Shown here piece after piece: positions 48,312-58,465 of a DNA stretch of 64,000 nt. The notes beneath the pieces were generated by a model. The model was given only the letters and a program-made list of their open reading frames with translations, ran no database searches and was not told where the DNA came from. Source of the stretch: Conoideocrella luteorostrata. Lineage: Eukaryota > Ascomycota > Sordariomycetes > Hypocreales > Clavicipitaceae. Position 1 is the stretch's first letter, and each line of letters opens with the position of its first letter. Position numbers and translations under genes: made by a program. The stretch lies in NCBI GenBank assembly GCA_032433595.1, contig JASWJB010000077.1:62001-126000 (forward strand), given 5' to 3'.

Positions 48312-49564
48312 ATGTCGAATAGGCCGATCTCGTCTGCTTTGCGGTCATTAGGACGCTGCGGCGGGTCTACGTCGAGCCGTGCCAAGATTTCCTATCGACA
48401 ATTCAGCTCGACAGCTCCCAATGGTATTTTGTTCCGGCCTTGCACCTATTTGGCTGTCGTCAAGCTAACCCTGTATTTCTTATAGCTGTGCGAGCAGTGT
48501 TCTCTGAAACCGACAACGTCGACCTGAACAATGTCCTTAACACCATTCAAGAAAATATTATTTTGCCAGCCCACCTTCCAGAGAAGCAACGCAGAATCGT
48601 CTTCGACCCTAAGAAACGATCATATCTGGAACAAAACCCAATCATAATCGAAGTGGATGGACTGGAACACAAATTCTCCTCAATTGACCGATTTAAGGGC
48701 ATCGAGAACTCTAAAAAAGCCCTCTCTAGAGCTTTGGACAGTATGCAGACTGCTGAGGACTGGGCTAATTTGGGAACACTTCTGGCCGGATACAAGAAGG
48801 CTGGTATCAAGTTAAAGGCTAATCATTGGGGCAAGATTGTACGCCTTGCAGGAACGAGGGGTCAGATCTATACGATCATAGAATGTGCGAAGCAATCCGA
48901 TAAAACTGGACTTGTCCTCAAGTCACCAGAAGTTGTCACCCGGGTCCTTGCCTTTGTGAACAACAAGATCACCGAGAGCGCTGGGAATGCGACCGAGACC
49001 AAACAAGCATTGAAGTGGTCAGAATTGGTGTTGGACCTCTTGCAAAGACCGGAGCATGCCGTATCAAGTCAACAAACACGGGACAGATTGCACTTTTCAC
49101 GACTTGTTCGTGGGATGACTCTGTTCACGCGCGCGTCTGCTGTCAGTACCGGCTCGGCCTCAGATCGCGATACGAACCTGCTCAGAGATGAAGTGGCGCT
49201 GTTGACTTCACTTTGGGAGAATTCCGTCAACCAGGATCTTTTGAAGGTTACTGAGTTCGCCAAAATTAACCCTGATCTTGAACGAGGCACCAGCCACAAT
49301 GGCAACCACACCCCACAAGCCCTTAATGGAAGTGCTTACGTCCAAGTGCTCGCTCAGAACATAAGGGGTATCGAGGTCACGCAGGAGGTGTTGGGAGAAG
49401 AAGCCAAGGCCCTGTCTCCCATTTTGAACACCCTGAACTTGCATCTTCAGGATTTTGCTACCAAGAGTCAAACGAGAACCGAGGGCTGGGCAGATGAGTA
49501 CGAAAAGGTCTTTGGTGGGCAGCCTACTTGGCCGGCTGTTCCTAGTAAAGCTACAGAGGCATGA
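48312..49564 (+). CDS. Conserved-looking mitochondrial protein of unknown function
   Basis: Two exons, 48312-48423 and 48486-49564, give 396 residues. Exon 1 encodes MSNRPISSALRSLGRCGGST and ends at SYRQFSSTAPN, a basic, Ser/Arg-rich mitochondrial presequence with a likely cleavage zone. The mature part is mostly helical by composition, with no recognised catalytic motif: blocks include PAHLPEKQRRIVFDPKKRSY and SLWENSVNQDLLKVTEF. I do not recognise the family. The short divergent promoter shared with bL19m suggests a role in mitochondrial gene expression or respiration, which is inference only. A mitoribosome-associated or translation factor is possible. Confidence 0.7.
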
Positions 49565-49663
49565 AAATGACGTGGATAATAACTTCAGGATGTACTCTAC
49601 ACATTTATGTACCATTTCTGTTATCTTTTATTATATCCTCTTGTACAATAAGAACACTGCTTT

Positions 49664-50848
49664 CTAGGGCAAGACGATGTACTTTTCCAAGTGTTTGGGA
49701 ATAGCCCCCAGGAGCTTCTTCTCCGCCAACCATTTGCGGCTAAAGAGACGGTCAGCGTATCGATATGCTCCATCGCAAAGCATGGTAACGACTTTGTGGC
49801 CCTTGCCGAGCTTCTCCGCAACCTCCTTGGCAGCAACTACGTTGAGAGCCGAGCTGGCGCCGAGGTAAATTCCTTCTTCATCTAGACATCTGTAGACCAT
49901 TTCGATGCTCTTTTCATCCGAGATATGCAGCGACCCGTCTAGCAGGTCAATATCGGGCTGCAGGTTATCTGTGATACGACCCTGACCAATACCTTCTGTA
50001 ATGCTAGATCCTGTTCGCTCAATCAACTTGCCACCCGAGCTAATATAAGAGTGCAAAACGCTACCCGGTGGATCGGCTAAGAAGCTCTTGACCTTGCCGC
50101 CGGAAACGTCTTTTAAATATCTCGTGATACCAGCCAATGTGCCTGCCGTACCAGTCGAGCAAGTAAACGCATCCACCGTACCCTCGGTCTGAGCCCATAT
50201 TTCCGGCCCTGTCGTCTCAATATGCGCCCGTCTGTTGGCCGTGTTATCGAATTGGTTTGTCCACACAGCATTGTCAAGACGCTCCGCATGTCGCTTCGCC
50301 TGGTGATTGTAGTTCTGGGGATTATCAAACGCGACAGCTGGCACGGGGTATACCTCCGCGCCGAGGAGACGCAGAAGGTCAATCTTACCCTGCGACTGCG
50401 TATTGGGCATGTAAATGACGAGCTTGTACCCGCGGGAGCGGCAGACGTGGGCGAGGCCAATTCCCGTATTGCCGGCCGTGCCTTCGACGACGGTGCCGCC
50501 GGGATGGAGAAGCCCTCGTTCTTCGGCGTCTTTGACGACGTAGAGAGCTGCGCGGTCCTTGACTGAGCCGCCGGGATTCATGAACTCGGCTTTGCCTAGG
50601 ACTTCGCAGCCGGTTTCCTCAGAGAGTCTGTTCAGGCGGATGAGGGGAGTGTTGCCAATTGCTTCCGTTTTGAATTGATTAGCTGCCAGGGTCTTGAAAA
50701 GATCGCAACAGGGTGGCCGATGAGAAACCATACCTCCAGTGAGACCCTTGGAAATACCTTGGGCTTTGGACACGGCGAGCGTGTAGGCGCTCGGCTCAGT
50801 GGCTTTGGCTGCGGCAACAGCGAGCCGTACGGCGCTGCGTTGAAACAT
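49664..50848 (-). CDS. Cysteine synthase / O-acetylserine sulfhydrylase-type PLP enzyme
   Basis: Two exons, 50734-50848 and 49664-50661, give 370 residues. The PLP lysine is Lys73 in [12 protein letters not shown], with the substrate loop [10 protein letters not shown] and glycine-rich [11 protein letters not shown] for the phosphate. A 72-nt intron lies between TG and AIGNTPL; its length is a multiple of three and it contains no stop, so an unspliced message would encode a 394-residue form. Splicing is favoured because it gives the contiguous family sequence [17 protein letters not shown] and a GCTAAT branch site is present. The N-terminal 35 residues resemble a mitochondrial presequence. 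The enzyme makes L-cysteine from O-acetylserine and sulfide, or a related beta-replacement. Confidence 0.9.
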   Translation of the reverse strand: MFQRSAVRLAVAAAKATEPSAYTLAVSKAQGISKGLTGGMVSHRPPCCDLFKTLAANQFKTEAIGNTPLIRLNRLSEETGCEVLGKAEFMNPGGSVKDRAALYVVKDAEERGLLHPGGTVVEGTAGNTGIGLAHVCRSRGYKLVIYMPNTQSQGKIDLLRLLGAEVYPVPAVAFDNPQNYNHQAKRHAERLDNAVWTNQFDNTANRRAHIETTGPEIWAQTEGTVDAFTCSTGTAGTLAGITRYLKDVSGGKVKSFLADPPGSVLHSYISSGGKLIERTGSSITEGIGQGRITDNLQPDIDLLDGSLHISDEKSIEMVYRCLDEEGIYLGASSALNVVAAKEVAEKLGKGHKVVTMLCDGAYRYADRLFSRKWLAEKKLLGAIPKHLEKYIVLP

Positions 50849-52441
50849 GGCTTCCCCGTCGAAAAGACTACGATGTAATAATAGCGACTGTGTGGTTTAG
50901 CTGGGCGGTTTGCCAAAGGGCGTTCGGGACGATAATTGAACAGAGTAATTTGTAAGCTACGATATCGGCGGCCGGGTCGTCGTCGTGATGAGCTGGGGCG
51001 ACTTCCGCTGTGGGGAGCGGCGCAGGGTGCGATCACGTCATTTGTGTAGGCCGCACTACTTATGTACAAGGCTAGTCAGGCTAAAATGTCCCAGAACCGT
51101 CAGTGTGCCATTGAACAACAACTTTCTGCGTATTTTATTTAGCTGTGTAGGCCTGGTGAAGACATTCTTGTTAGTAAGCTTCTACTGTCTGTTCAATTGA
51201 GACTTTTCGCAGTCAGATCTTTGCATAGAGAATGTGCCGTAAGCTCTAGGGCAGGTGGCAGCTAGCCTGGATTATCCTCTGAGCAAACACCCCTCCCCCG
51301 CGCCGAGCAATCCCCAAGGCCGGCATCTTCGTGAACCTAACCGTGTTCAGGAATCAGCTTATCCCTAACGATACCGGCTATTCAAAAGGTCTTCTGGCCG
51401 AATGTGATTGCCGAAATTAATTCGACTTTATAAGTATCGAAGACTGTTTGATGTATGGCTTTGGATAGTAAAAGTATGCAGCTCTTTGGTCTCCCCCTGC
51501 TCTGCTTTGTTCGCCCCCTTGCTTGTCATTCTTTGTTTTATTTTCACTTCTGTTCTTCTGGTCGTCTGTGTGTCAGATATTCGGGTTAAAGCAAGAGTGC
51601 ATCTAAACATGTTCAATAAAGGGCTAAGATGTTAGTTTACTTTCCCCAAGCTGGTTGCGGATCTCATTGTCATATAAAGTCTGCCAGCGACGAGAACAAA
51701 GGCTCGGGAATGTGGATCTGAAAATATGACAGGTTGATATGAAGTATAGTGATCAAAGTGAGTAGGCGTTTGATGATGAGAAATACTCTGTGGCGACTTG
51801 CTTGGAGCCGTTGCAAGCTAACGTAACGAAGAGTTTATTATGCAAGGCCCACTCTGTAAGCTCGCTGTACTGAGCTAGGCATTGGCGAGAGGGTTGTTGA
51901 AGATGATGAAGCTGATGAAGCTGAAAGGCAGGTCGACAAGGCAGAGTGTTGCCTTGTATTAACATTTTTTTTTCGTTTTGTCGTTTCCCTTCCTTTCCTT
52001 CCCTCCTTTTTTTTCTTTCCTTTTTTTTACCCATTGACTCATGCTGATGAGAAAGAATTAGATACCGGCATACACTGCCGCAGAACATTGAATCTCGATC
52101 TCAATTACGTAAACTAAATTCCCTTTCAAGAGCCCTTAGTGAAATCTAGATAACATTGTCCACAACGAGTGGACGTTTCTAGGCCCGTCCTAACTAATGT
52201 GGCTCCTGATTTTGGCTTCTTGTTATCCCTCTCGCAGACCAGATTTGCCGGAAAATAGCATCGCACTAAGACATTCCACTGCTACGCCCTCTCCGGGAAC
52301 CATGTTACCAATCTGTGCATCTCACACCATTTACTCCTCTCGCGAAGACCGTCAAGAGCAGGGCCTGAGTACCACGCCGTATGCAGACGAAATCGAAGTT
52401 TGGCCAAAGATTTTTCACACATAATTCCCTTAAACCTGCAC
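50849..52441. other. Intergenic region, left border of the gene-poor zone
   Basis: Upstream of cysteine synthase. Contains T- and C-rich low-complexity tracts at about 51965-52030. The short plus-strand frames at 51408 and 52197 have no family features. Composition becomes more AT-rich to the right. Confidence 0.35.
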
Positions 52442-52540
52442 AACTCAGGGTTGCTCACGGCTTGCTTAGGGTGGTTCAGGACCGCTTAATGAGGCTCAGT
52501 GACTAAACAGGTTAAAACGGGAATGGCTCAGGAATCTGTT
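52442..52540 (+). repeat. Left copy of an inverted ~100-bp repeat
   Basis: From AACTCAGGG to AATCTGTT, this segment aligns with the reverse complement of 56363-56462 at roughly three bases in four, with few gaps. Both contain multiple GGYTGCTCA/GGCTCAG-like short units, like subterminal repeats of DNA transposons. Related short direct units are visible inside each copy. Confidence 0.6.
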
Positions 52541-54099
52541 AGGAAAAGGGAGTGCGAAGACTTAGCTTTTCCCGCCCGCTCAAGCTGTAATTACACGTGC
52601 TCACAGCGTACAACCCACTATTCTAAATAATAATCAGACCGCATCACAGGCATCACAGGCCTCTCGATCATTCGAATTACCACTAAGACCATAGCTGCCG
52701 TCAACACAAGGCTCTGGAAGGCTGGCGCAGAGTGTACGGCGCACACACACACAGGCAGAGATAGAAGCAGCATCGCCAGGGACACGGACATCATTCCGTG
52801 TTGACAGTAACACTAGCGTGGTTCACTTGGGTAATTGTCTGGGCTTTGATGTTGGCATGAATAATAAAGAATGTTTAATTTCCAGCTGGAGAGGGAGGAT
52901 GACAAGTGGTATTGATGAATAAAGCCAGAGCATGATAGTCTAAATCAAAATGATGTATTCAAGCTAGACGATATCAAATGTAATATTGAGTGTTTATATT
53001 TATGCATTAAATTTCACTATTCCTAATATGTCACCCCGCCGGCAGAGAGACTCCTCTAATAGTTATTACATGAGCGAATACAATTGTTGGAATCAAAAAG
53101 AATAGGTCATTTCATGTATATTGAAGATAGTGCTGATCATGATAATGGATAATAAGATGCACAATTCCTTCCCCGACAGACCCGTCAGAGTGCTTCAATT
53201 TATACCTCTTCTTCCTGCCTGTGAGGCCTCCCAAGTCCTCTTGTTTCCGTCGTATTCCATTATTTGCCATCGCAAGCCCTAGTGACAGCCACCGCGATAT
53301 CCGACACAAACGCCATGTTAGCCAGCAGAGTGCCTATAGTCAAACACGAGCTGGGCCACCACCACCACTGACTGGGAGGCATAAGCGGCTTTTTTCCCGG
53401 ATAATTAAAAGAACCCTCCCTTGGCCGCAAGAAGATGTTTACGCACGCACGCACGCACGCACGTGACTGTCGCTTGTCCTTGATTTGTATCACGGATGAA
53501 TTTTCTGCTGGTGATTTATGGCTTGCAAGACGAGCCCGGGTAAGAGCTAACGCCTCTCTATCGGCACCTGCAAAAAAAGCAAACTCAATCTTCGCTAGTG
53601 ATTGCCGGTATAGCACGGGCTTTAGAAGGATCTCACCAACGCATGAGGACACGGTTGCCACGTTGTTGCAAGATGGACAAATTGGAGTTGTACGAAGCGG
53701 AAACTCTTTATCCATTGAATGAGCCGAGAGATATTTAAAGTCAGATAATAGAAGCATGCTAACAGCGTATTAACTGGCATTGATTGGTTACTTGAGAATA
53801 GACATTTTACCCATGCATATACTTATAAAGGATGAGAAGGGGTAAATATACTGCTATAAGCTTTGTGTTAGCATAGGGCTAACATGTTTACCTCTCTTCT
53901 GTTATTCAAACCCGATTTTGCTATTTATTTTATCCGCCTAATTATTGAGGTAGAGATAAAATAAGGCTAAAAATGACACACGAAGAACAACCCCGATTCT
54001 TGCATTATTTAATCCGCCTAGTCATTGGGGCGGGACGCTCAGAGGCTGTAAATCAGGCACATGATGAACTGCCACACTCTATATATTATTCTATAATAA
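52541..54099. other. AT-rich interval without recognised gene
   Basis: Contains an ACGC tetranucleotide run at about 53440-53463 and a 165-residue minus-strand frame (53260-53757) without family features. Two related TTCTTGCATTATTT/CCCGATTTTGCTATT-type AT-rich stretches with CCGCCTA near 53930 and 54014 look like local duplications. No intact gene. Confidence 0.35.
53440..53463. repeat. ACGC tetranucleotide microsatellite
   Basis: Six tandem copies of ACGC. Simple sequence repeat. Confidence 0.8.
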
Positions 54100-54710
54100 G
54101 ATAACTGTCTTATGTTTTTGGTCTGAGGTGGAGAAAAAGGCCAAGCATCGGCGGATCTTGCAGGACAGTTCGGTTTCGCAAAACCTCTTTCGTCGATGGT
54201 TTCCGCATTTGAGGTTCATTCATTCACTTTTGATAATAATATTTCCGCAACGTAGGGCATCCATCGATCCAGCTTATCTTTATCAGCGACATAGCGTAAG
54301 ATACTAAAAATCCACTGAACATGTGTCGGATAAGAGAGGTTATTTACAGTTAACTGGAAACCGGAGGAATTTGGTCAAGACCTCGATGAAGCCATCAATG
54401 CTCCCAAAGAAATAGCTCCGAGAATTTGAGAACCATTAAACAAATCGTGACTTTTTAATTTATTACCATTCACAGCACAGTTTTGGGTCATTTGTTTGAA
54501 AATTCTGCAGATATTCAGTGATCGTGGTGGATTACGGTGAGATACGTATGCAAAAGCTCTATGAATCGGCTGACTGGTTCATGTGATTGTCGGCAAAGAA
54601 TACCGTTTGCCTCTTTTCCTTGGCACTATCGATAACCACGACCTTGTTGAACACATCCACCATATACCCGTTGTATTCAGGCAGCTTTAAATTGAAACTT
54701 TATCTATTGA
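54100..54710 (-). pseudogene. Decayed coding relic, family unknown
   Basis: Reading the minus strand, protein-like stretches appear in order: LPEYNGYMVDVFNKVVVIDS and KEKRQTVFFADNHMNQSADS up to a TAG at 54559-54561. The same frame continues through SFCIRISP, a TAA, then STTITEYLQNFQTNDPKLCC, more stops, and GSIDGFIEVLTKFLRFPVN. After a frameshift comes VQWIFSILRYVADKDKLDRW with WMPYVAEILLSKVNE. The stops are TAA or TAG, which a C-to-T or G-to-A change could create from Gln or Trp codons. I do not recognise the family. It lies just 3' of the repeat-protein gene on the same strand and could be the remains of a separate gene. Confidence 0.5.
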
Positions 54711-54745
54711 TAAATAAGGGGAAACTAATACTTTTGGTGTTAGCA

Positions 54746-56335
54746 TCATCTCGCCACCCTGACTATGCCGTTCATAACATTAGATCCCTTGTGTCCCTCT
54801 GCTGCTAGAAGCTTTATCATATTTTTGCCTAGTCCCTTGTTCTTCTCTGCTGTCTTTAATACCCCCTCCGTAATCTTTACCTCCCCTCCACGCTGCTCTA
54901 GCAGGACTTGCATAACATCGCCAGCATAAGGACTCCCTGCTGCTGCTATTACTACCGGCTCTGTGATCTTTACCTCTTCCCCACGCTGCTCTAGCAGCAG
55001 TTGCATAATCTTGCTAGCAAAATAACTCCCTGCTGCTGCTATTACCACCGGCTCTGTGATCTTCACCTCTTCTCCACGCTGCTCTAGCAGCAGTTGCATA
55101 ATCTCGCTAGCAAAAAGACTCCCTGCTGCTGCTATTACCACCGGCTCTGTGATCTTCACCTCTTCTCCACGCTGCTCTAGCAGCAGTTGCATAATCTTGC
55201 TAGCAAAATAACTCCCTGCTGCTGCTACTACCACCGGCTCTGTGATCTTTACCTCTTCTCCACGCTGCTCTAGCAGTAGTTGCATAATCTCGCTAGCGTC
55301 ATAACTCCCTGCTGCTGCTATTACCACTAGCTCTGTGATCTTTACCTCTTCTCCACGCTGCTCTAGCAGCAGTTGCATAATCTCGCTAGCAAAACGACTC
55401 CCTGCTGCTGCTATTACCACCGGCTCTGTAATATTTACCTCTTCTCCGCGCTGCTCTAGCAGCAGTTGCATAATCTTGCTAGCGTTATGACTCTCTGCTG
55501 CTGCTTTTACCACCCGCTCTGTGATCTTTACCTCTTCTCCGCGCTGCTCTAGCAGTAGTTGCATAATCTTGCTAGCAAAATAAGTCCCTGCTGCTGCTAT
55601 TACCACCGGCTCTGTGATCTTCACCTCTTCTCCACGCTGCTCTAGCAGCAGTTGCATAATCTTGCTAGCAAAATAAGTCCCTGCTGCTGCTATTACCACC
55701 GGCTCTGTGATCTTTACCTCTTCTCCACGCTGCTCTAGCAGCAGTTGCATAATCTTGCTAGCGTCATAACTCCCTGCTGCTGCTATTACCACCCGCTCCG
55801 TGATCTTTACCTCTTCTCCGCGCTGCTCCAGCAGCAGCTGCATAATCTTGCTAGCGTCATAACTCTCTGCTGCTGCTATTACCACCCGCTCCGTGATCTT
55901 TACCTCTTCTCCGCGCTGCTCCAGCAGCAGCTGCATAATCTTGCCACCAGAATATCCATTGCTAGCCGCGGCCATGGCTACTCTCTCTTCCACTTCAAAA
56001 TCATCACTCAGTTCTTCTAGAAGCAGTCTGATTATTTCTGCGTCGATAAAATGACCCCTCGCAGCCGTTTGTAGCACCTCGTTTGTTATGTCAACTTGAC
56101 CTCGGCGCTCGTCCAAGAGCATTTGTACTATCTTTCTCCCGTGGGTTTGATTCTCTATGGCTGCATATAGTACCTCATCTGTCACTTGTATTTCTTCTTT
56201 TGTTTTCTCATGATGTAGTAGTTCTTGGAAGACTCTAAAACCTGACCTCGCTGCCTCGACTAAACAGTCGTCATTGAATGATCCAGATAGTTCTTCAAAT
56301 TTATCATCTAATAACAGAACAGTATAAAATGGGAA
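54746..56335 (-). pseudogene. 5'-truncated NLR-type repeat protein with 11 near-identical 31-residue repeats
   Basis: The minus-strand frame is open for 529 codons before its stop, from a TGA at 56336-56338 to 54746. The first in-frame ATG is at 56122, well inside the conserved sequence, so the true beginning is missing or lies in an unseen exon. The first 140 residues hold three divergent repeats (for example DEVLYAAIENQTHGRKIVQM). Then eleven 31-residue units follow, of the form TExVVIAAAxxxxASx plus IMQLLLEQRGEEVKI, and a diverged last unit. Such helical, ankyrin-like LLLEQRG repeats occur as C-terminal sensor domains of fungal NLR-like (NACHT/STAND) proteins; no NACHT domain is found upstream. 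The repeat frame is undamaged, unlike its neighbours. It could instead be a functional exon whose partner exons I cannot see. Confidence 0.6.
54872..55894 (-). repeat. Tandem array of eleven 93-bp units
   Basis: Eleven exact-length 93-bp units (1023 bp) encode 31 residues each. Differences between units cluster at unit positions 3 (R/P/L), 10 (E/G), 12 (Y/H/R/L/P), 13 (D/F/N/Y) and 16 (K/E). Positions 17-29 (IMQLLLEQRGEEV) are nearly invariant; changes there are confined to the unit before the last repeat. Confidence 0.9.
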
Positions 56336-56362
56336 TCACGACAGACCCAGTTTCCTGTCTTG

Positions 56363-56462
56363 AACAGGTTCCTGAGCTGCGGCTGCTTTAACCTGATTAG
56401 CGCCTGAGCTTCAGTGAGCCGACCTGAGCAGCCCCATGAGCAGCCCATGAGCAGCCCTGAGT
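56363..56462 (-). repeat. Right copy of an inverted ~100-bp repeat
   Basis: Reverse complement of this segment aligns with 52442-52540. It starts AACTCAGGGCTGCTCATGGG and carries three tandem GGCTGCTCA-like units. The repeat-protein reading frame stops being open just inside this copy. A further AACTCAGGG unit lies outside it at about 56465-56473. Confidence 0.6.
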
Positions 56463-56480
56463 TGCCCTGAGTTTGTGATT

Positions 56481-57582
56481 ACGTGTCCAATTTTGCTGCG
56501 CCTCTCTTAAACGTAAAAGAATTACGCGTCCACCATGTATACGCCATTTCAGACCCGCTGCATCCAGAGAAAGACCAGCCATTCACCAATGATAGACGCA
56601 TGAGTAGCAATATTCTCCGCTATTCCGATGATTGCCTAACTTCAGTTCATGGCGTAGCTCCACGTCATCGTCCGATAGTGGTACGATAGAAACTCACAGA
56701 AACTCATAGAAACTCATAGCGACAGGAGACCTGCTCCAGCATTTCCTCTACCTCGAAATTGGTCTGCGGCATCCCCGCAATCACAACCTGCATCAACAAC
56801 ATCCCGTTCGCCAGAGGGTCTATGCAGTTATCACGAGCTATGAACAACTTCTAATCGAAGATGCTCTATTAAAGTGGATGAAGTGGGTAATGGCGATAGC
56901 TATATAGTAATTGATGTCGTGACGATAAGTACCCTCTGAGAAAGCTTTAGGTGGAAAGTCATTCAGTTGCGTCCATAATAGCCTTGCTAGTATCGAGAGC
57001 ACTAATCACCGGGTATAATGCCGAATTTAAGTTGATAGAATTTTATATACAATATTAAATGGCGCTAGAGCAGGTAACGCCTAGGGGAGCCTCTACAGCT
57101 GGCCAAGGATAAATGCGTCTAGGGTTGCAGTATGCAATGGTCTTTGATGACTATAAAGAAATTCAGAGTAGGCAATTCTGGCCAAGGACTTCAGTTAGGA
57201 ATGCAGGAGAAATTCATTATCTTAAAGCTTCCCATGTCGTTCCCAAGACGTACAGAAGTCTTAAATAGTAACGCTGAAAGAAATTGTTGTGCTAAATATT
57301 AGTTTTGTTGACTATATAGAAGAAACGGAAATTCTCCTTAGAACAATATCTTCACCTGCACCTTACTTCTTCCGCCGGCGGACCCTTATAATTTAGTCTC
57401 TAATAATGTTACATCAAGTCCTTGGCGATGCTCTGTAGACACTATAAACTTCTAAATGCAAGCATAATGGCACAGGCGTTAAACAATCCTTTCGCTGATA
57501 TATGTCTCTACTAATTCTCTCGTAAGTATGCTTTAGCAAAGTATCTGCAACAGCTAATGGTTGAAGTTTATGAACAGCTTGG
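56481..57582. other. AT-rich interval without recognised gene
   Basis: Includes three short direct repeats of GAAACTCAYAGA near 56688-56720. The rest is AT-rich. Protein-like minus-strand fragments near 57380-57560 probably continue the relic at 57583-58029, in shifted frames. Confidence 0.35.
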
Positions 57583-58029
57583 TCAATCCAGCACTAGTGA
57601 TGGAATGCCTAGTGCATCACTCAACACTGTGCACAGTACCTCATTAGTCTCCGCCCTAATAGCCTGCCGCTTGCTAACTAGCTCCTTTGGTTCTTTGTGT
57701 TTTTCCAGGGCTTCAAGGATCGCATTCTCTTGCCGGGCTAGTTGGCCCAATACCAGGCTGGAGAGCTGAACTGTAGCTTTAGCAATATCTAAGAAAGTCT
57801 CGCATCCTAGTAGCCGTAGTTCGCGCTTTCGCGTCGCTCGATTAGCTATTCTGTGCTCTCAATCAAGTTTTTCGAAACTTAACCTTCCCTCAATTTCTTT
57901 AGTGGTAAAACAAGGCATTTGACGACCGTCTCTCTTCACTTTTATTACGTTCAGGGAAACGGACTCTCTCAGCGGCATAGTACGCCATCCTGTTGGCTGG
58001 AGAAGATATCTGTTGGATTGGCTCCTATA
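57583..58029 (-). pseudogene. Decayed coding relic with in-frame TGA codons
   Basis: One minus-strand frame runs from after a TAA at 58030-58032 to a TGA at 57583-57585, broken only by a TGA at 57859-57861. It reads LLQPTGWRTMPLRESVSLNV, then DGRQMPCFTTKEIEGRLSFE, then RKRELRLLGCETFLDIAKAT and QLSSLVLGQLARQENAILEA, and ends VLCTVLSDALGIPS. Both TGA codons could come from CGA (Arg) by one C-to-T change. The second half is strongly helical, possibly a coiled coil. I do not recognise the family; a degenerate transposon-associated protein or an orphan fungal gene are both possible. Confidence 0.55.
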
Positions 58030-58259
58030 TTATATCGCACGTATAGAATCTGTGTTTGTCACTGTTAGCTAGCACTTTAACGTTCAGAGGACTGCAAATA
58101 CAAGGCAATAGCATTTTTGCAACTACTCGAAATCATAGTCTCTGAGAGTATGGTGTCCATTTAAATACCGAGTTCCCAAATCTGCACAGGACACAGATGT
58201 CCAGGGTTTGGTATTAGTCCTTCCACCAAATGGGTCTCCACACCAGGGCTTCGAATAGT

Positions 58260-58465
58260 AACGCCCCCTAATAGTCTAGATCGTTTGGACTATTAGTCTA
58301 CCTTTTACAATATATTTAACATATTGTTGTTTTGAACAAAATTGTGATGGATCTATTTAAAGCAACAAACAGCAGTAAATGGCTTGCTGATATTCATTTT
58401 CAGTGGTTTTAAACTAGAGAAAATAGCTTCTTTGAATATATTTTAGACTAATAGTCTATACGGTC
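58260..58465. mobile_element. Putative MITE-like element
   Basis: GACTATTAGTCTA at 58288-58300 is repeated in inverted orientation as TAGACTAATAGTC at 58444-58456. The left arm is itself part of a hairpin (CTAATAGTC ... GACTATTAG at 58269-58295). The ~200-bp interior is AT-rich and non-coding. Terminal inverted repeats with an AT-rich, non-coding core are what a mariner-type MITE would show. Exact ends and a target duplication could not be fixed. Confidence 0.5.

Noticed and set aside
53260..53757. 165-residue minus-strand open frame crossing the ACGC microsatellite
   Set aside because: Part of the frame is a translated simple repeat; the rest has no recognised family.
54872..55894. CRISPR-like array
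   Set aside because: The regular 93-bp repeats have no unique spacers and are coding; the context is eukaryotic.
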